Source of the DNA: Elysia crispata
Taxonomy: Eukaryota > Mollusca > Gastropoda > Plakobranchidae
NCBI GenBank assembly: GCA_033675545.1
Contig: JAWDGP010006848.1
Span: forward strand, 977,501-1,041,500
Reading direction: 5' to 3'
Length of the DNA stretch: 64,000 nt
Below, piece after piece: positions 48,711-64,000 of this stretch. A program made the position numbers and the translations under genes. Positions within the stretch are counted from its first letter, which is position 1; each line of letters starts with the position of its first letter. The notes beneath the pieces were generated by a model. It was not told the DNA's origin. It did not search any database and saw nothing but the letters and a program-made list of their open reading frames with translations.

Positions 48711-51700
48711 GTTTAGGCTTCAAAGGCTACCTGCAGATCAATAGCATCACTCAGCAAAGGGTAATACCTATTGCACTGTTTATGACCACCTTGAAGGATA
48801 ACAAGTCTATCAGAAATTCCAAAGTGTGTGTTCAAAAAGGTACCCTTGTTCTTGAAAAAACACTCTTTGTAAGCAAGTCCTCATATGACAGTCAAAATAA
48901 CAGTGAATGGAGCAAATTTTGAGACATTTTATTACACAATAAATTCATAAATACACACTTGTACAAACTTGTTTTATTTATGAATAATTTCAGCAATGAT
49001 TTCAGTTGTGTTGCCTTAAGAGCAATCTTACCTTTGATAATTATGTGTTTTCATTAAACACATTAGCTGAAAGGGACTTGAATAGAATACAAGGCAAATC
49101 AAAACTATATGCTGAAACATCTCTCTCAACAACAGAGAATAAAAGTAATTCTTGCGATTTGCTTTTCTCACATTTCAACAAATTGATGTAATTGAAAAAA
49201 GGCCATGAAACTTGGTGAAAGGAAGTGAAGGAAGAAAAAACACCCATGAGGTTTTCAAGCATAATTTACAGTAGAGATTATTAAAAATATACCCAAAAAA
49301 ATGTTAGAGAAGTTATTGGGCAAGCTTAGGACGGTTTGGCACAAAGTGATGAGCAGAGAATGTGTCCTACAAAAAAAAAATCTGGAAAAACATTTCACGG
49401 TCTTTTTCTTCATTGAAAATTAAGAGAGAGTCAAAAAGCGTCATGCACTTTTAAAAAAAGGCATTAAAAGTTTAATTTCGCTCAACACAAAAATTAGATT
49501 CACATATTCAAAAAGGAAAATTTTCTTTCATTCTCATTTAATATGCTATGTAAAACAAATCAAGGAAGACTCAATGAAAAAAAAAAACGTCAGAACGCTC
49601 CTACCTCTTAAAATTAAAGAATGTCACTTGTAAAGTCCTCACAGTGTCAGTTTCATAAATTCTATTTTTAATTGATGAAGCTTAAGTGTAGCATGTCGGA
49701 CATGGTGGTGTATTCAGAATACAGGTGAAGGATTCACTGATAGTTTTATATACATTTTATACACGTAGAAAAAACAAAATTTAAGAAAACCTTTCGTATC
49801 ACTCTCTCTCTTCTTCTTCCCTCCTCCTTGGCGACCTCCCTCTAACTTCATATGCCTCACAAAAGTATATACACTATCATCTGTAGAAAAATGCTTGAAA
49901 GTGTACCAAAATGCTGGCCCTCCAAGGAATGAATTAAAATTCATCCTGCTCTATATTTCTAATATACGTCTTGAAAATATTTTGATTTATACTTGCCTGC
50001 TTCAAATAATACATCTGCAGACATGACTATCTGATACCCAGATCTTTTTGAAAACTAGCATTAAAAATTTTGACACCTAACCAATTAAAAAAAATCACTA
50101 ATGCAAACACTTGGGCATATAAATACTTTCATATAGGTAATTTCACGCAAATTACAGAGTGATTGCAAGATGTCTGTCAAACAATTATAATTTTTCATTT
50201 TCGTTCATTGTCATGATTTAATTCTGTGGATGAGGTGAACGAAAAAGTAATGAAGAGACATCAGTGTCGGTAAGCTTGAAGTATGCATACCTTTGCCATG
50301 CAAAATGCCTCGACTTATAAGATTACTAACAATAAAACAATCAGAAGATAACTTCAACATAAATCTCATACAACTTAAATATATTTTGACCCGTTTACCT
50401 CTGTTCGAAAGTTTTTATTCTTTGTTTGCTTCAACTAAATCAATCTGCACAAGAAAGCAAAACTAAAGTAGGGCTATGTGAAGAAAATTTTCATGTCATC
50501 GTACCATGGTAAATGCTAGAAAGTAGGCTATGAATTTAAATCAAATATGTATGTGAAACTGTTATGAGTAATAATTATTATGCAGCTGAAATCCTTAATT
50601 TTATAACTCTCAACAATTCATGTAATTAAAAAGAAAACAATACAAACTTCTCTCCCTTAACAGGTGGCATTTCTGCCTGAGACATTTTATGAATTAACTA
50701 CGTGTATTTTGTCCTTTATCTTCTCCTATCCTTAATCCTTTTCCTGAATATTCTCCTTTATTATCTTCCTTTTCATTTTATTAAATTATTCATCTCGATA
50801 GTGAAAATATGATACTGTGAATGTTCAAGGTTATTTTTATGTGAATGACAAAGAAAACAAGCTAAATCGATCTTGCAATTAAAAATATAAGATTGCAATA
50901 CATTATAAAGACAAGTATAAAAAAAAAGATGCGATTGTGACGGCTTGCGACAAATTTGGTTTTAAATAACCAGCAAAAATTTTTACACTTGCCATCTTCC
51001 TATTGCACAAAAATTTGTCTATTCTGACAGAAGTAAAATTTCTCAACTTCCATAAAAGGGTTATAGAAAAAATAGAAAAAAAATTGCTGAAGATGCATTA
51101 TTGATCAGTTCTTGGTACATGAAATCTCTTCAGGAATATACTGCTAATATCAGAAGAATTTGTAGAATGATGCTCATAAATGAGTTTAAATAACTCTAAA
51201 TCAAAACAAGAGTGATATAAAAACTTTTGAAACAAACAGTATTATGAATAATAAATATTTAAAACAACAGCTTGGTTCTCTTTAGCAACCTAGCTGACCA
51301 ACTTCAAATGAAATGCTGAGATTATTTTCCTCCCCCCCCGCCCCTGACTAAATGCTGACTGAAATCCATAAAAAGACATCAGAGTTATATATATATATAT
51401 AAAAAAAACCCATTCAACTTTTAAGTCAAAACTAAATGCAAACTACTCACAATACTGGTTAACTTATAAATGCTTAAATTTAAATGCAAAATTCTTTAGG
51501 GTAAAAGTGCTGATATCATAAATCTTGCAGTTCTCCACAGAAAAAAAACACAGAAAAAATTAAATGCCTTCACAACATCTAACTCTTGAGACGGACAGTA
51601 TAAACCTTAAGACATGATCTAAAAAACTACATGAATTTCCCTGCTTTGCTTTTTCTGCTTTCACAATTTTAGTTTAAAATATAAATACCATAAATACTAT

Positions 51701-52221
51701 GCATTAAATTCAATCTATAAATAAAAAATGTATGCATGACAAAGTTATATACAAATATGACAAATGTGTTTCAGGTTTGCTTCTTGTAAGATGAAACCCA
51801 AATTCACCTCCTCCTAATATAATACATGCCTTTATGTCCTTTTTTTTTTTTTTTTTGAAAGGCGAAAGATAATGCGAAACGAAATAAAATAAAAAAAGGA
51901 CTCTTACTTATTACATCGCCTATTGATAAAATTTTACAAAATCATTTAGCTACATAAAACAAGAGCAGACAAAAGCAGAATAAAGAAGTTGAAAAGACTT
52001 TACAAAGTTCTTGAAATTTAAGGCAGCTGATCTACAAGCCCTCTGTCATTCACTTTGTGCTTAGAAATTGAACTGCACAATTTTGAATGAATGCTTACAA
52101 TACAAGAAGTAGATTGCATATCAGCCCTTTTGCATGGGGACCTACAGTATAAATCAACCATGCAGCAAAAAAAAATATTCAAAACGAGCAAAAATGTGCA
52201 GTTCTAAGTTGTTAAGAATCT

Positions 52222-52290
52222 TCTAAAAGCTCAATTGGTACAGCATTGGGCTGACAATAAAAATGCTGGGTTACAATCTTGATCGAGTGA
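52222..52290 (+). mobile_element. Degenerate tRNA-like SINE head
   Basis: AAGCTCAATTGG (52227-52238) fits the A box at 11 of 12 positions. GGTTACAATCT (52269-52279) is a weak B box at plausible spacing. Confidence 0.4.
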
Positions 52291-53925
52291 TGGGGTTGTA
52301 TGACATCTAAGCAGCCTTGTTTTACAGGTTGAAAATATGCAGTTGCATTTCTCATGCATGTTATATGGACAAATAGCAGCTATTAAAAAGTATTTGCCAA
52401 GAAAGGATGTGCATTAGTGAAGTTGAAAACTTTTTTCAATGAATAACAAAAATACTGAAAAAAATTCATAAACTCAAAGAACAACCATACATGGTAAAAG
52501 AATATACTATAGCAAAATAAGCAAATATTAGAAAAGGCAGATGTGATTTTTTTTTCAACAAAACAAAGATGCATCTACTATTGAATAAAATGTGAATGAC
52601 TCAATGTAATCTTATGTAAAAAAAATAATGTTGAGACCTGAAGGGTCATTGCTCACTTCAAAGAGCAATCACTGAAACATAAAAATTGAGAATGGTTCAA
52701 ATATGAGCAATAATTGAATTACTCTATCATGAACTTTGAGTATTTTCAGGAAAAATTTATATCATTCATATATCCTAAATATGAAGACAAGGAATGAGAG
52801 TAATCTGATAGTGATGGCACAAATCATGAGGAGGACTTACTCCAATTTGCAACAATGATCAAGGAATTCACTGGGGACATTGCACCGCTGTAAACAGAAG
52901 CCATAAATAGTAGTAATTTGTAATATGAAAAAATTGCATAATCTCATATGGAAAACATATGTGAAAATATCTATCTTTCTAGCATGGACTTGGTATTGTT
53001 GAGTCACTATCAAATTCATCTGTATCTTGATAAACTAATACTATTAAAAGAACAAATGGTGAAAATAGTTTATATTTAGGAAAAAAAATTAAATGGAAGG
53101 ATTTTTGGTAGAAAATGGGCAGGACGCAAATGGAATATTCCTTTCAGCACACACAGAAAAATTATAATAACAATGAAATGGTGCTCTTTCTGAATAAGTC
53201 AAACAATGTCCACATCTCTTAACATGTATACTGACTCAGATATTATCTTAATATTTTAAATAATATAATAGCATAGTAACACACTAATCTCAAGCAATGC
53301 ATCTCCACATCTTATATAATAAAAAATGGAACTGGAACTAACAACAACACGGAAAAGTAATAAGATGGGTTAAAAGAAGGAACAATTCTAGAACTTGAAA
53401 GTGATGAAAATTCTTAGGGCTTTTATTCCTCATTTTCGGATTAATACTGACAGACATGCTCATATTTGAAATTAAATTTAGCTGTGAGCACAAAATTAAA
53501 ATAAAAGCCAGAGAAATTAAAAAAAATAAATAATTCTATATTGTGTAACAGGAAGACCAAATTAATTACCCTTTACCACATCATTGTCCAGAGATATAGG
53601 ATCCAGGCATTTCCGATCAAAACATGTGTTTGAATATTAATATTGTCAACATTACTTTATTTTTACATAAGAATAGGCAGAATTGGTATCCTGATCACAC
53701 TGTGCCTTAAGAACAAACTTAACATAAAAACTTTTCAGACAAACCTTGCCCTCTTTAGAGTGGATAAAAAAATGAGAAAAATAATAATTTGAAAAAAAAA
53801 ATTTGCATAAAAGCTCTTGTTATTAAAAAGTGAGCATTTAGTGTCATATGCATTTTTTTTTTCTTCACTCACAAACTCAATGGGGTGAAAGTTTGAAGTG
53901 AAATTGAACATTGCTAAAAAAAATT

Positions 53926-63251
<9,326 letters not shown>

Positions 63252-64000
63252 CTAAAATTAGAACGTGTAATAAATGTATTTTCACTTTGATTTCAGCACT
63301 TCAGATAAAGACTATGTATGAATCAAAAAAGCTGACATGAAATTGAATTGAAATAAGGAGTACTTAGAACTTGTCTGAAAAAGAGATGAAACGTCTATGT
63401 CTCTATATGATTCAGCTTCATTATAAGAGTCTAAAATTTTAAGAATGTATAGAGTCATCTTAATAATCTGGTGAGATGACATTTTTCGTATAATGAGACC
63501 AAAACTTAGGAACAGGTTTTACAAGCCTGCATGTACTTTCAAAATTCAACATATTAAATATAATACTTGTCTAAATATAACATTGCAAAGATAATAAAAT
63601 AATAAAAACATTCATTTAAAGTGAGAGAACGGTAAAGACTTACAACTCAGATTAGGACCTTAAATCTGAAGATGATCATTTCTATCACATTGTTTAAAAG
63701 TTTTTTCAAGGTTACAATTGTGAGGGAGTCTGAGGTTACCCATCAAGATATGAAAATTTAATTTTTACATGATTTTGCATCGTTCTGTAGCTGAGATGTT
63801 TCTGATCATTTTGGTCTTTAAATTTTTAAGGCATCTAAATAAAGCCTGAGTTATGACAATTTAAAGGTATAAAACACACACGCATGACAAAATGAGTTAA
63901 AAGGTTGCTGACTGAAGGCCTATTGAAGCAGTGGACTGATTTGTTTACAGAGATGCGCAGTTTCTGTAAACGCCTTCTAGGTCAGTGCGAACTAGTTCCC
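63252..64000. other. Right-edge GRIP intron
   Basis: Intron upstream of the first visible GRIP exon. I found no exon ending in the phase needed to join ESVTPSS, so the preceding exon lies outside the window. No other feature seen. Confidence 0.5.

Larger units (their letters stand above)
41622..53925. other. Tail-to-tail interval between CERK and GRIP
   Basis: 12.3 kb, AT-rich with many homopolymer runs. No exon recognised on either strand. Candidate poly(A) signals: ATTAAA at 41965-41970 and AATAAA at 42895-42900 (+) for CERK; AATAAA on - at 53661-53656 and 53427-53422 for GRIP. tRNA-like SINE heads at about 48630-48710 and 52225-52290. Confidence 0.5.

Overview
The window is an AT-rich (visibly about two thirds A+T) piece of an animal nuclear genome. 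It holds four intron-rich protein genes with GT-AG introns, several long GA/CT and triplet microsatellites, tRNA-derived SINE heads, a small hAT element and a LINE scrap. Four features point to a lophotrochozoan, most likely a gastropod mollusc: a short three-domain gelsolin-like gene of the annelid/mollusc type, an invertebrate GRIP, the recurrent TAGATCTAGATC-type motifs, and the microsatellite load. The species cannot be named from the sequence alone.

Layout: (1) 926-11771, + strand: the last ten coding exons of a gelsolin-like actin-severing protein; its first ~50 codons lie outside the window. (2) 14104-21050, - strand: a complete six-exon SSR4 gene (translocon-associated protein delta), 172 aa, tail-to-tail with gelsolin. 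(3) 26223-41621, + strand: a complete fourteen-exon ceramide kinase gene (CERK), 597 aa, head-to-head with SSR4 across ~5.2 kb that contains a compound triplet array and a LINE fragment. (4) 53926-63251, - strand: the 3' ten exons of a GRIP (glutamate receptor interacting protein) gene with PDZ5, PDZ6, the linker and PDZ7; the 5' half lies beyond the right edge. CERK and GRIP are tail-to-tail across ~12.3 kb with no gene that I can support.

All four genes were assembled by eye from exon boundaries. At every junction the splice phases agree and the joined protein matches the family, so coding coordinates should be accurate to the base. UTRs and promoters are only suggested. The genes do not form a pathway: actin severing, ER protein translocation, sphingolipid phosphorylation and PDZ scaffolding.

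The most unusual non-coding items are: a ~2.18 kb insertion with matching inverted ends and a tandemly duplicated ~198 bp leader in a GRIP intron; a 0.4 kb compound triplet array whose two arms are reverse complements; two XBP1/UPRE-like motifs flanking exon 1 of SSR4; a 39-nt frame-preserving exon in CERK; a 26-nt microexon in GRIP; and a hammerhead-ribozyme-like core near 25500 that fails some consensus positions.
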